Below, in pieces: positions 15,835 to 23,012 of a DNA stretch of 38,535 nucleotides. Made by a program: the position numbers and the translations under genes. How positions within the stretch are numbered: position 1 is the stretch's first letter; each line of letters starts with the position of its first letter. Origin of the DNA: Pseudomonas huaxiensis (lineage in GTDB: Bacteria > Pseudomonadota > Gammaproteobacteria > Pseudomonadales > Pseudomonadaceae); assembly GCF_003231275.1 (NCBI RefSeq), contig NZ_QKVL01000047.1:1-38535 (forward strand). The letters run 5' to 3'. Below the pieces are notes generated by a model. The model saw nothing but the letters and a program-made list of their open reading frames with translations. It did no database searches and was not told where the DNA came from.

Positions 15835-15864
15835 GGCGCCGAGGAGCTGCAACTCCCCGGCGCC
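15835..15864 (+). promoter_or_regulatory. CTGCAA-loop RNA hairpin, copy 3
   Basis: GGCGCCGAGGAG, loop CTGCAA (15847-15852), CTCCCCGGCGCC: 11 pairs with one A-C mismatch, the strongest of the three. AAGGAGAAACCAC and the ATG at 15888 follow, so the leader of each of these three genes has the same layout. Confidence 0.65.
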
Positions 15865-15887
15865 GACCAACCCCAAGGAGAAACCAC

Positions 15888-16154
15888 ATGCAAGTAGAAA
15901 CCCCAGAAGTCAGCGGTGAGAAGGCTAACACACCGGATTTCAAACCCGGCGACAAGGTCACTTTCGTTTCCGCGCAAAGCCGCGGCCGGAGCGTGAACTT
16001 CAGCGTCAAGGAGACCACCGTGGTGAAGGTGCTTGGCAGCACTGCCATCGTGAGGTACCGGAACGGGCAGAAGCTCGTAATTGCTGTTTCGGAGCTGACC
16101 CCAGCAGGTGAGCGGAACGCACTCACACGTGCCCTTTGCGGGGACAAAGCATGA
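15888..16154 (+). CDS. Small SH3/KOW-like phage protein, unknown
   Basis: 88 residues from ATG 15888 (site AAGGAG). FKPGDKVTFVSAQSRGRSVNFSVKETTVVKVLGSTAIVRYRNGQKLVIAVSEL is an almost all-beta pattern (quoted here only as a pattern over residues 18-70) that looks like a KOW or SH3 barrel, a fold often used to bind nucleic acid or protein. The stop overlaps the next start (ATGA). No specific function can be given. The fold call is a visual guess from the alternation of hydrophobic residues. Confidence 0.6.
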   Translation: MQVETPEVSGEKANTPDFKPGDKVTFVSAQSRGRSVNFSVKETTVVKVLGSTAIVRYRNGQKLVIAVSELTPAGERNALTRALCGDKA

Positions 16155-16354
16155 GCCAACAGACCCACCCACGGTTGGCCAGCCACTCGTTGGACCTGCC
16201 GAACTACTGCGATATCTGCAACCGATCCCGCTCCCATGGCGACCACCAGAAGTGCAGCAAGATTCGCCAAGAGCAGAAGTCGGTGGCGTGGGAAACCTAC
16301 ATGGCCAACGTCGAGGCCAAGCGGGCAAAGCGAGGAAACTACCGTGGACGTTGA
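16151..16354 (+). CDS. Small putative zinc-binding phage protein
   Basis: 67 residues from ATG 16151, overlapping the previous stop. The core YCDICNRSRSHGDHQKC (residues 19-35) arranges Cys-x2-Cys, two His and a further Cys, so it could bind a zinc ion. The C-terminal half is basic and helical (EAKRAKRGNYRGR), suited to nucleic-acid contact. Similar short Cys/His proteins are common in early regions of Pseudomonas phages. Unknown function. Confidence 0.6.
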   Translation: MSQQTHPRLASHSLDLPNYCDICNRSRSHGDHQKCSKIRQEQKSVAWETYMANVEAKRAKRGNYRGR

Positions 16355-16574
16355 GATACGCTGCAGGTACACGACCGGCACGTATGTGGCCAGCGTGAAA
16401 GGCCAGAAACAGACCGCCAGTAGCACCATCAGCGCGCGACAAGCTGCCGAAGCCATGGCGAGGAAACTGGGGCTGGATTTCGCCTCGCTGATCGAGAGCC
16501 ATCGAGACCTGCTTGATCCGAAGGGGTTAGTGACGTTCAGGCACCCCGGCCACCAGCGAGGAACCGGCCAATGA
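16344..16574 (+). CDS. Small phage protein, 76 residues, unknown
   Basis: GTG 16344 lies within the end of the preceding gene and gives VDVEIRCRYTTGTYVASVKG. An earlier start would lie wholly inside that gene. The N-terminus looks like two strands; a helix (SARQAAEAMARKLG) follows near 35-48. The stop overlaps the next start. Overlapping starts throughout this stretch mark a translationally coupled early operon. No family recognised. Confidence 0.55.
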   Translation: MDVEIRCRYTTGTYVASVKGQKQTASSTISARQAAEAMARKLGLDFASLIESHRDLLDPKGLVTFRHPGHQRGTGQ

Positions 16575-16693
16575 CTCCCCAGTACGTCGCCAAGCTCGCG
16601 GCCATCGGCGGATTCTGCAGCGGCGCCGGCTTTCTGACTGCTCAGGAGATCTGGTGGTGGATCACCGGGCTTGCCGGCTTCTGCCATGGATAG
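16571..16693 (+). CDS. 40-residue hydrophobic phage peptide
   Basis: ATG 16571 to TAG 16693, coupled by ATGA to the gene before it. MTPQYVAKLAAIGGFCSGAG followed by an aromatic stretch (EIWWWITGLAGF) suggests a single membrane-associated helix. It is the last gene of the early operon, just ahead of the hairpin at 16765. Coupling and position support translation; function unknown. Confidence 0.45.
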   Translation: MTPQYVAKLAAIGGFCSGAGFLTAQEIWWWITGLAGFCHG

Positions 16694-16764
16694 CCGCTGC
16701 CCCAGCTTCGCATCAAGAACCGATGCGACAACCTTCTAGGTCTGGCAACAGGCCAACCTCTTAC

Positions 16765-16787
16765 AACGGCCCATACACTGGGCCGTT
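16765..16787 (+). terminator. Terminator-like hairpin ending the early operon
   Basis: AACGGCCCA, loop TACAC, TGGGCCGTT: a perfect 9-bp stem followed by a short, interrupted T tract (TCTTCG). It separates the early operon from the integrase and may only partly stop transcription. Confidence 0.6.
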
Positions 16788-16810
16788 TCTTCGTTCGTGA
16801 GTGAAATTCA

Positions 16811-17977
16811 ATGGCTGATGGAGTCGAAGTTCGCGGCAACCGTGTCCGCGTGTATTTCCGTTACCAGGGAGAGCTGTGCCGGGAGACCATACCCGGTGAC
16901 GCCTTGCCCGCCAGCGTGGCCAACGCCGAGCGCCTGGTCGGGATCATCAACTACGAGATTCAGGCCGGGACGTTCAGCTACGCCCGCCACTTCCCTGACT
17001 CGCCCAGGGTGAAGAGCAACACCTTCGGCCACTTTATCGACCTGTGGCTCGACATCAAGCGCAACGAGATGGCCACCTCGGGCTTCCTGGCCTACTCCAG
17101 CAAGGTGAAGAACCACATCCGGCCGATGTGGGGGCACCGTCAAGCCGACCAGATCGACCACCTCGATCTGCAGAACTGGATTCAGAAAACCCTGATGCCA
17201 GTGCTGCACAACAAGACGGTCCGGGAGATCCTCAGCATCGTCCGGCAGATCTTCACGCTGTACCGCACCAGGAACAAGACGGCCCACGATCCTACAGAGG
17301 GAATCACTGTTCGCCTGCCCGACGCCGATGATCCCGATCCGTTCGAGCGAAGCGAGATCGATCTGATCCTGGGCGAGGATCTGGAGTTCCTGCAGGAGAT
17401 CAATCTCATCCAGTTCATGATCTGGACGGGGGCACGCGTTTCGGAAGCGATCGCTTTGTCCTGGGAGGATGTCGAGCTGGAAGCCGGGACGGTGAAGTTC
17501 CGCCGATCCCAAGTTCGCAGCAACTACCGGGTGACCAAAAACCGCCGATCGACGCGAGAGGTCCGATTGATAAAGCCTGCACTGGAAGCGCTGCGGGCAC
17601 AGGTTCGCTTCACCAGGAGCCGGCCGCTGGTGGACGTCGACGTCACCGATCGCGACAACCGGACGATCAAGCGGCAGAAGCTACGCTTCGTCTTCCACAA
17701 GACCACCACCAGCGCAGCCTGGACGAGCTCTGACGTGTTGGTGAAAACCTGGTGGAGGAAGCATCTGGACAATGTGGGGGTGCGGTACCGCGGCCCGAAC
17801 AACTGCCGGCATACATATGCGAGCCAGACGCTCAGCACTGGAGTGGTACCACTGGACTGGATCGCAGACCAGATGGGACACACCTCGACGGCGATGATCT
17901 GGAAACACTACGGGAAATGGATTCACCAAGATGGGCCGGACATGATCGGCATGTTGGAGCAAGCGCTTCGGTTGTGA
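16811..17977 (+). CDS. int: Tyrosine-recombinase integrase
   Basis: 388 residues from ATG 16811. The N-terminus (about 1-60) looks like the DUF3596-type arm-binding domain. A SAM-like core-binding domain spans about 70-165 and the catalytic domain 175-388. Catalytic residues visible: Arg209 (WTGARVSEA), Lys243 (VTKN), Arg333-His334 (NNCRHTYAS), His357 (QMGHTS) and nucleophile Tyr367 (KHYGKW). The first His of the H-x-x-R box is Asn330-331, a tolerated change in this subgroup. It should catalyse integration and excision at tRNA-Leu, 135 bases downstream. Complete; no ribosome site of note upstream. Confidence 0.95.
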   Translation: MADGVEVRGNRVRVYFRYQGELCRETIPGDALPASVANAERLVGIINYEIQAGTFSYARHFPDSPRVKSNTFGHFIDLWLDIKRNEMATSGFLAYSSKVKNHIRPMWGHRQADQIDHLDLQNWIQKTLMPVLHNKTVREILSIVRQIFTLYRTRNKTAHDPTEGITVRLPDADDPDPFERSEIDLILGEDLEFLQEINLIQFMIWTGARVSEAIALSWEDVELEAGTVKFRRSQVRSNYRVTKNRRSTREVRLIKPALEALRAQVRFTRSRPLVDVDVTDRDNRTIKRQKLRFVFHKTTTSAAWTSSDVLVKTWWRKHLDNVGVRYRGPNNCRHTYASQTLSTGVVPLDWIADQMGHTSTAMIWKHYGKWIHQDGPDMIGMLEQALRL

Positions 17978-18002
17978 GGAAACCGAGGTCCAGAAATGCA
18001 AA

Positions 18003-18029
18003 AGGCAGCCCCTAGAGGCTGCCTTTTTT
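18003..18029 (+). terminator. Rho-independent terminator after int
   Basis: AGGCAGCC, loop CCTAGA, GGCTGCCT and six Ts. An A-run on the other side makes it potentially bidirectional, so it could also end the leftward tRNA transcript, whose native terminator would have been displaced by the prophage. Confidence 0.9.
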
Positions 18030-18038
18030 ACGTCTTCA

Positions 18039-18066
18039 TTCCCAAAGTGTTCCCAGTTTGCTCCCA
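18039..18066 (+). repeat. Three direct repeats with 11-base spacing beside the attachment site
   Basis: TTCCCA at 18039 and 18050 and CTCCCA at 18061, starts exactly 11 bases apart. They lie between int and the tRNA-Leu 3' end. The one-helical-turn spacing fits integrase arm-type sites or a directionality-factor site. Confidence 0.55.
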
Positions 18067-18112
18067 TTTCGAGAGTCGCCGGGATAAAACCCTTTGAAAA
18101 CAGACGCTTAGA

Positions 18113-18135
18113 TGGTGCGGACGAAGAGACTCGAA
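18113..18135. other. Probable prophage attachment site in the 3' end of tRNA-Leu
   Basis: The integrase gene is followed directly by the 3' end of a complete tRNA-Leu, the typical layout of one prophage end. The crossover core would be within the T-arm/acceptor end; its exact length cannot be set because the other end is outside the window. Confidence 0.5.
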
Positions 18136-18197
18136 CTCTTACAGCTTGCGCCGCTGGAACCTAAATCCAGTGTGTCTACCAATTTCACCACGTCCGC
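18113..18197 (-). tRNA. tRNA-Leu (anticodon UAG)
   Basis: 85 bases including encoded CCA. The acceptor stem is GCGGACG/CGTCCGC. The anticodon stem is CTGGA/TCCAG around loop TTTAGGT, giving UAG, which reads CUN leucine codons. The long variable arm is typical of tRNA-Leu. Its 3' end adjoins the prophage. Part of a three-tRNA leftward cluster. Confidence 0.95.
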
Positions 18198-18250
18198 ATA
18201 ACGCTTTTAAAGCAAAGGCGCCGGATTTTCATCAGGCGCCTTCTGGAATA

Positions 18251-18327
18251 TGGGGTGGACGATGGGGATCGAACCCACGACAACAGGAGTCACAATCCTG
18301 TGCTCTACCAACTGAGCTACGCCCACC
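18251..18327 (-). tRNA. tRNA-His (anticodon GUG)
   Basis: 77 bases with encoded CCA and the extra G at position -1 opposite C73, as expected for tRNA-His. The anticodon stem CAGGA/TCCTG surrounds loop TTGTGAC. Acceptor stem GTGGGCG/CGTCCAC has one G-U pair. Second gene of the tRNA cluster. Confidence 0.95.
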
Positions 18328-18368
18328 ATATTGCGTTACTGCTTTACTTGTGCCAAAGCTGCCTTGTA

Positions 18369-18445
18369 TGGCGCACCCGGCAGGACTCGAACCTGCGACC
18401 ATCCGCTTAGAAGGCGGATGCTCTATCCAGCTGAGCTACGGGCGC
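18369..18445 (-). tRNA. tRNA-Arg (anticodon UCU)
   Basis: 77 bases with encoded CCA. The anticodon stem TCCGC/GCGGA surrounds loop CTTCTAA, giving UCU, which reads AGA/AGG arginine codons. First gene of the leftward tRNA cluster; the probable promoter lies about 130 bases upstream (18573-18599). Confidence 0.95.
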
Positions 18446-18572
18446 ATATTTAATCTGCTTTCGTTTAAGATTACAAATTAACTTTTAGCCTTACCGAACA
18501 AGCTAACAAATCCGCTCATTCTGCCCGACCTTGCTAACCAGTGCTAGGCCCTGCCCGACAAGTGCGACGAAT

Positions 18573-18599
18573 GTTATAGACGGCCGGTAAGGTCGTCAA
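18573..18599 (-). promoter_or_regulatory. Probable promoter of the tRNA cluster
   Basis: Read leftward: TTGACG (complement of 18594-18599), 15 bases, TATAAC (complement of 18573-18578). The spacer is slightly short. The region to 18729 is shared with the folD promoter on the other strand; I see no clear -10/-35 for folD, nor another gene. Confidence 0.5.
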
Positions 18600-18729
18600 C
18601 TCTTTTTTCAAAAAAATTCATTTTATTTAAGGGCTTAGGGGATTTGCCGGACCAAGCGCCTTTGCCCTGCGCCGTGGTCATGCGAGAATGCGCGCTCTTT
18701 TTTTCCCTCTCGATGGTTAATCACCCGTC

Positions 18730-19584
18730 ATGACTGCACAACTTATCGACGGCAAGGCGATCGCCGCCAGCCTGCGCCAGCAGATCGCCCAACGTGTCGT
18801 GGAACGTCGCCAGCAAGGTCTGCGGACTCCGGGCCTGGCGGTGATCCTGGTTGGCAACGACCCTGCCTCTCAAGTCTATGTTTCGCACAAGCGCAAAGAC
18901 TGCGAAGAAGTCGGCTTCATCTCCCAGGCTTTCGACCTGCCCAGCAACACCACCCAGCAAGACCTTACCGATCTGATCGACCGTCTTAATAATGACGCGA
19001 ACATCGACGGCATCCTGCTGCAACTGCCGCTGCCCGCTCACCTGGATGCCTCGCTGCTACTTGAGCGCATTCGTCCGGACAAGGATGTCGACGGTTTCCA
19101 TCCTTATAATGTCGGCCGCCTGGCCCAACGTATCCCGCTGCTGCGCCCGTGCACGCCAAAAGGCATCATGACCCTGCTACAGAGCACCGGCCAGGATCTG
19201 TACGGCATGGATGCAGTCGTCGTCGGTGCTTCCAACATTGTTGGCCGCCCGATGGCCATGGAACTGCTGCTGGCCGGCTGCACCGTCACCGTCACGCACC
19301 GTTTCACCAAGGACCTGGCCGGCCACGTTGGCCGCGCTGACCTGGTGGTCGTGGCCGCCGGCAAGCCGGGGCTGGTCAAGGGCGAGTGGATCAAGGAGGG
19401 CGCCATCGTCATCGACGTCGGTATCAACCGTCAGGAAGACGGCAAGCTGGTGGGCGACGTGGTCTACGAGACCGCCCTGCCTCGCGCCGGCTGGATCACG
19501 CCAGTCCCGGGCGGCGTCGGCCCGATGACCCGCGCCTGCTTGCTGGAGAACACCCTGTACGCGGCTGAAGAACTGCACAAGTAA
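18730..19584 (+). CDS. folD: Bifunctional methylenetetrahydrofolate dehydrogenase/cyclohydrolase
   Basis: 284 residues, standard FolD length. It interconverts 5,10-methylene-, 5,10-methenyl- and 10-formyl-tetrahydrofolate using NADP in the cytosol, supplying one-carbon units. Visible signatures are YVSHKRKDCEEVGF (about 50-63, with the catalytic Lys), LPLPAHLD, KDVDGFHPYNVGRL (about 118-131), VVVGASNIVGRPMA (Rossmann loop) and PVPGGVGPMTRA near the C-terminus. Its place beside the tRNA-Arg/His/Leu cluster is usual in Pseudomonas. It is followed by a strong terminator, so it is a single-gene unit. Confidence 0.97.
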   Translation: MTAQLIDGKAIAASLRQQIAQRVVERRQQGLRTPGLAVILVGNDPASQVYVSHKRKDCEEVGFISQAFDLPSNTTQQDLTDLIDRLNNDANIDGILLQLPLPAHLDASLLLERIRPDKDVDGFHPYNVGRLAQRIPLLRPCTPKGIMTLLQSTGQDLYGMDAVVVGASNIVGRPMAMELLLAGCTVTVTHRFTKDLAGHVGRADLVVVAAGKPGLVKGEWIKEGAIVIDVGINRQEDGKLVGDVVYETALPRAGWITPVPGGVGPMTRACLLENTLYAAEELHK

Positions 19585-19605
19585 ATCAGTAGCGCGCTCC
19601 AAAAG

Positions 19606-19634
19606 AACGGCACCCTTCGCGGTGCCGTTTTTTT
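19606..19634 (+). terminator. Rho-independent terminator of folD
   Basis: AACGGCACC, loop CTTCGC, GGTGCCGTT, then a run of Ts. Stem of 9 bp with only canonical pairs, 22 bases after the folD stop. Confidence 0.92.
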
Positions 19635-19654
19635 ATCCCCGACCCTTGCAGCCC

Positions 19655-19681
19655 TTCGCGAGCAAGCTCGCTCCTACCGGG
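19655..19681. repeat. REP element, Pseudomonas type
   Basis: CGCGAGCAAGCTCGCTCCTA with internal palindrome GCGAGC-AA-GCTCGC (19658-19671). This is a well-known fluorescens-group intergenic repeat. It lies in the 327-base gap between folD and the citrulline gene, whose rest (to 19911) shows only a further inverted repeat (next entry). Confidence 0.8.
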
Positions 19682-19821
19682 ACGCCGACACGTCGCGAAG
19701 GACCTCAACAGGCTTCCCACAGCCTGGTCTCCGGTGCTCACCCGCCCACACCAAGCACCCGTCAAAAAGGCCACTAAGCCACCACAGCCGATTCCGCTGC
19801 CAAACCGCCTGTTTCAGCTTT

Positions 19822-19853
19822 CCCGGCTGGGCACCCGACGTGCTTCAGCCGGG
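19822..19853. promoter_or_regulatory. Inverted repeat upstream of the citrulline/ornithine operon
   Basis: CCCGGCTG (19822-19829) and CAGCCGGG (19846-19853) are perfect complements 16 bases apart, about 60 bases before the first gene. It could be an operator for the Lrp-type regulator encoded at the operon end, or an mRNA stem-loop. Confidence 0.35.
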
Positions 19854-19911
19854 ATTGCAAAGTCATCGGTAAGACAATGTACGCACTGCCAACCCCTGGA
19901 TGCGTGCCCCG

Positions 19912-20829
19912 ATGCAAACCACCAATACCGTCCTGATGATCCGCCCGGCGCGGTTCGCCTTCAACCCGGATACCGCGGTGAACAACCGTTTCCAGAAGCC
20001 CGTGCTGGAGCCGGAACAGGCGCAGCAGAAAGCGCTGGAAGAGTTCGACGGCTATGTCGATACGCTGCGCCAGCATGGCGTCGATGTACTGGTGGTGCAG
20101 GACACCCCGGCTCCGCACACGCCCGACTCCATCTTCCCCAACAACTGGTGGAGCAGCCATGCCGACGGCAGCCTGGTGCTCTATCCCATGGAAGGCCAGA
20201 ACCGTCGGCTGGAGCGTGACAAGGGCGTGCTGCAGGTACTCGGCGAGCGCTTCGCGATTCACAAGACCCTCGACCTGAGCCCGCTGGAAGCGCAGAACAT
20301 CTTTCTCGAAGGCACCGGCAGCATGGTGCTGGACCGCGAAAACCGCATCAGTTACGCCTGCCACTCCGGGCGCACTCATGGCGAGGCCCTGCGCCAGTTC
20401 GCGGAAAACATGGACTACCGCCTCTGCGTGTTCCATGCCGTCGATCGCCACCAGTCCCCGATCTATCACAGCAACGTGATGATGAGCGTAGGCCGCAACC
20501 TTTCCGTGGTCTGCCTCGATGCCCTGCCCGACGCCGCCGAGCGCCGCGCCCTCGAACACAGCCTGCGCGACACCGGCAAAGACATCCTGGCGCTGGACTT
20601 CGACCAGCTCGAAGGCTTCGCCGGCAACATGCTCGAAGTCCACGACAAACAAGGCCAGCCACTGCTGGTGATGTCGCGCAGTGCCTGGCATTCGCTCAGG
20701 GCCGAACAACGCCGCCAGGCCGAGCGCCACAGCCACCCGGTGGTGGTGAACATCGACCATATCGAACGCATCGGCGGCGGCAGCGCGCGCTGCATGCTCG
20801 CCGAAGTCCACCTGCCCGTTCGCAACTGA
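19912..20829 (+). CDS. ctlX: CtlX-type citrulline hydrolase of the guanidino-modifying enzyme superfamily
   Basis: 305 residues from ATG 19912; an ATG at 19900 is the alternative. The sequence has the amidinotransferase/deiminase fold: HTPDSIFPNNWW (around 69-80), FLEGTGSMVLDR (131-142, Glu133), PIYHSNVMMSVG (183-194, His186) and a C-terminal catalytic Cys294 in GGGSARCMLAE. I recognise it as the family named citrulline utilisation hydrolase CtlX, related to Francisella citrulline ureidase. The likely reaction is citrulline to ornithine, CO2 and ammonia. The next gene, ornithine cyclodeaminase, would take the ornithine on to proline. Dimethylarginine or arginine hydrolysis is the main alternative. 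Confidence 0.8.
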   Translation: MQTTNTVLMIRPARFAFNPDTAVNNRFQKPVLEPEQAQQKALEEFDGYVDTLRQHGVDVLVVQDTPAPHTPDSIFPNNWWSSHADGSLVLYPMEGQNRRLERDKGVLQVLGERFAIHKTLDLSPLEAQNIFLEGTGSMVLDRENRISYACHSGRTHGEALRQFAENMDYRLCVFHAVDRHQSPIYHSNVMMSVGRNLSVVCLDALPDAAERRALEHSLRDTGKDILALDFDQLEGFAGNMLEVHDKQGQPLLVMSRSAWHSLRAEQRRQAERHSHPVVVNIDHIERIGGGSARCMLAEVHLPVRN

Positions 20830-20854
20830 TCCCGACTACAAGAAGGAGAGCATC

Positions 20855-21901
20855 ATGACCCGCTACATCGACGTTACCGACCTCAGCCGCCTGGTTGCCC
20901 GCAAAGGCCTGACCACCTGCCTGGAAGAAATGGCCGAGTACATCCGCCAGGACTACCTGCGCTGGAACGACTTCGAGAAGTGCGCACGGGTGGCCAACCA
21001 CTCCCCCGACGGCGTGATCGAGCTGATGCCGGCGTCCGATGCCAATCTGTATGCCTTCAAGTACGTCAACGGCCACCCGAAGAACACCCACCGCGGCATG
21101 CTCACGGTAATGGCTTTCGGCGCCCTGGGTGACGTAGATACCGGCAAGCCGTTGCTGCTCAGCGAAATGACCCTGACCACCGCGATGCGCACCGCCGCCA
21201 CCTCGGCCCTGGCCGCGCGCTACCTGGCCCGTCCGGACAGCCGCAGCATGGCGTTGATCGGCAACGGCTCACAGAGCGAGTTCCAGGCCATCGCCTTCCA
21301 CACTTTGCTCGGCATCGATGAAATCCGCCTGTACGACCTCGACGCGCAAGCCACCGCCAAGCTGGCCGCCAACCTCGCCGCCTACCCGGGCATTCGCCTG
21401 GTCATCGCAGGCTCGGTGGCCGACGCGGTTCGCGGCGCGGACATCGTCACCACGGTCACCGCCGACAAGGCCTACGCCACCATCCTCACCCCGGAGATGA
21501 TCGAGCCGGGCATGCACCTCAACGCGGTGGGCGGCGACTGCCCGGGCAAGACCGAGCTGCACCGCGACATCGTCGAGCGCGCGCAGGTGATCGTCGAGTA
21601 CGAACCGCAGAGCCGCATCGAAGGCGAGATCCAGCAGATGCCCGCAGATTCGCCGGTGACCGAGTTCTGGCAGGTAGTGAACGGCGAGATCGCCGGCCGC
21701 GAGAATGCCGGTCAGGTCACCCTGTTCGACTCGGTCGGCTTCGCCATCGAGGACTACTCGGCGCTGCGTTATGTGCTGGATGTGGCCAAGGCCTTGAACA
21801 TCGGTAGCGAGATCGGCCTGGTGCCAGACCTCAAAAACCCAAAAGACCTCTACGCCCTGCTTCAGCCGGCGGTTGCCGACGTGCAGAAGCGACGCGCCTG
21901 A
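20855..21901 (+). CDS. ocd: Ornithine cyclodeaminase
   Basis: 348 residues, preceded by AGAAGGAG. It converts L-ornithine to L-proline and ammonia with bound NAD. Family signatures: KYVNGHPKN (substrate end), TTAMRTAATSALAARYLA, and Rossmann motif LIGNGSQSEFQ (around 130-140), with AVGGDCPGKTELH near 225. The gene lies 25 bases after ctlX and before a polar amino-acid transporter. The same pairing of an ornithine cyclodeaminase with a his/occ-type transporter is known from opine regions. Other members of the mu-crystallin family act on related amino acids. Confidence 0.9.
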   Translation: MTRYIDVTDLSRLVARKGLTTCLEEMAEYIRQDYLRWNDFEKCARVANHSPDGVIELMPASDANLYAFKYVNGHPKNTHRGMLTVMAFGALGDVDTGKPLLLSEMTLTTAMRTAATSALAARYLARPDSRSMALIGNGSQSEFQAIAFHTLLGIDEIRLYDLDAQATAKLAANLAAYPGIRLVIAGSVADAVRGADIVTTVTADKAYATILTPEMIEPGMHLNAVGGDCPGKTELHRDIVERAQVIVEYEPQSRIEGEIQQMPADSPVTEFWQVVNGEIAGRENAGQVTLFDSVGFAIEDYSALRYVLDVAKALNIGSEIGLVPDLKNPKDLYALLQPAVADVQKRRA

Positions 21902-21910
21902 CACAACCGA

Positions 21911-21937
21911 ATCCGCTGCGCCCACCGCGCAGCGGAT
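21911..21937 (+). other. Strong hairpin after ocd
   Basis: ATCCGCTGCGC, loop CCACC, GCGCAGCGGAT: a perfect 11-bp stem without a T-run. It probably stabilises or attenuates the transcript between ocd and the binding-protein gene. The rest of the 267-base gap to 22168 holds a second inverted repeat (CGGCTGC-GA-GCAGCCG, 21985-22000) and no gene. Confidence 0.6.
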
Positions 21938-22168
21938 CGGAAAACGCTGTGACGAAGCCAAAACAGGAGGCGCCTCGACAGAATCGGCTGCGAGCAGCCG
22001 CACTAACAGCATATTCCGGTAGCCAGCGCCGGCCCAAACGACACAAAAAAACCGCTGTCATCGCGCATTCTGAGCCCCGACCGAAGAGTCACGACAAGAC
22101 CACAAGGCCAAGGCCCACGAAGCGTTCTACTGCCCTACATCAATTACAAAACACAGGGATCCACTCAT

Positions 22169-22948
22169 ATGACTTCGCTGCGAAAGCTTCTCGGCGTGCT
22201 GCTCCTGCCACTCTGCGCCAGCGTGGCCCAGGCGCAGGAATGGAAAGAAATCCGTTTTGGCGTTTTCCCCGAATACCCACCGTTTGAATCCGTCGCCGCC
22301 GATGGCAGCCTGCAAGGCTTCGACATCGAACTGGGCAACGCGATCTGCGCCAAGCTGGAAGTCAAATGCACCTGGGTGCACAACGAATTCGACGGCATGA
22401 TCCCGGCCCTGCGCGCGCGCAAATTCGACGCCATCATGTCGTCGATGGCGGTGACCCCGGCCCGTCTGAAACAGATCGACTTCAGCGACCGCCTGTTCCT
22501 CAGCCCAACCTCCGTCATCACCCGCAAGGGCGCCGGTTTCGGCGACACCCCCGAGTCACTCAAAGGCAAGACCGTCGGCGTGCTGCAAGGCTCGCTGCAG
22601 GAAGCCTACGCCCGCGCCAAACTGGCGCCGCTAGGGGCCACGGTCAAGGCCTACCAGGCTCAGGACCAGAACTACGCCGACCTGATGAATGGCCGCCTCG
22701 ACGCCACCGTCACCGACAAGCTCGAAGCCCAGCTCAACTTCCTCACCAAGCCTGAAGGCGCCGACTTCCAGAGCGGCCCGGCGATCAAGGACCCGACCCT
22801 GCCGCTGGACATTGCCATGGGCGTGCGCAAGAACGACGCCGAACTCAAGGCCCTGATCAACAAGGGCATCGCCGCGGTGCTGGCCGACGGCACCTTCGCC
22901 AGGATCCAGCAGAAGTACGTCGGCGACCTGGACATCTACAACGAGTAA
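22169..22948 (+). CDS. Periplasmic amino-acid-binding protein, family 3
   Basis: 259 residues. A clear signal peptide (MTSLRKLLGVLLLPLCASVAQA) is cleaved before QEWKEI. The mature protein has the family-3 fold: RFGVFPEYPPFESVAADGSL, FDIELGNAIC, FDGMIPALRARKFDAIMSSM and ITRKGAGF. Close relatives bind lysine, arginine, ornithine or histidine (ArgT, AotJ, HisJ). It feeds the permeases and ATPase that follow. The neighbours point to ornithine, citrulline or arginine as ligand; sequence alone does not decide. Confidence 0.9.
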   Translation: MTSLRKLLGVLLLPLCASVAQAQEWKEIRFGVFPEYPPFESVAADGSLQGFDIELGNAICAKLEVKCTWVHNEFDGMIPALRARKFDAIMSSMAVTPARLKQIDFSDRLFLSPTSVITRKGAGFGDTPESLKGKTVGVLQGSLQEAYARAKLAPLGATVKAYQAQDQNYADLMNGRLDATVTDKLEAQLNFLTKPEGADFQSGPAIKDPTLPLDIAMGVRKNDAELKALINKGIAAVLADGTFARIQQKYVGDLDIYNE

Positions 22949-23012
22949 CCCGCCCGTCGGTGGCCCGGCAACCGATGCCGGGCCATCGCCAGCGCACATC
23001 GAGATTTTCCCC

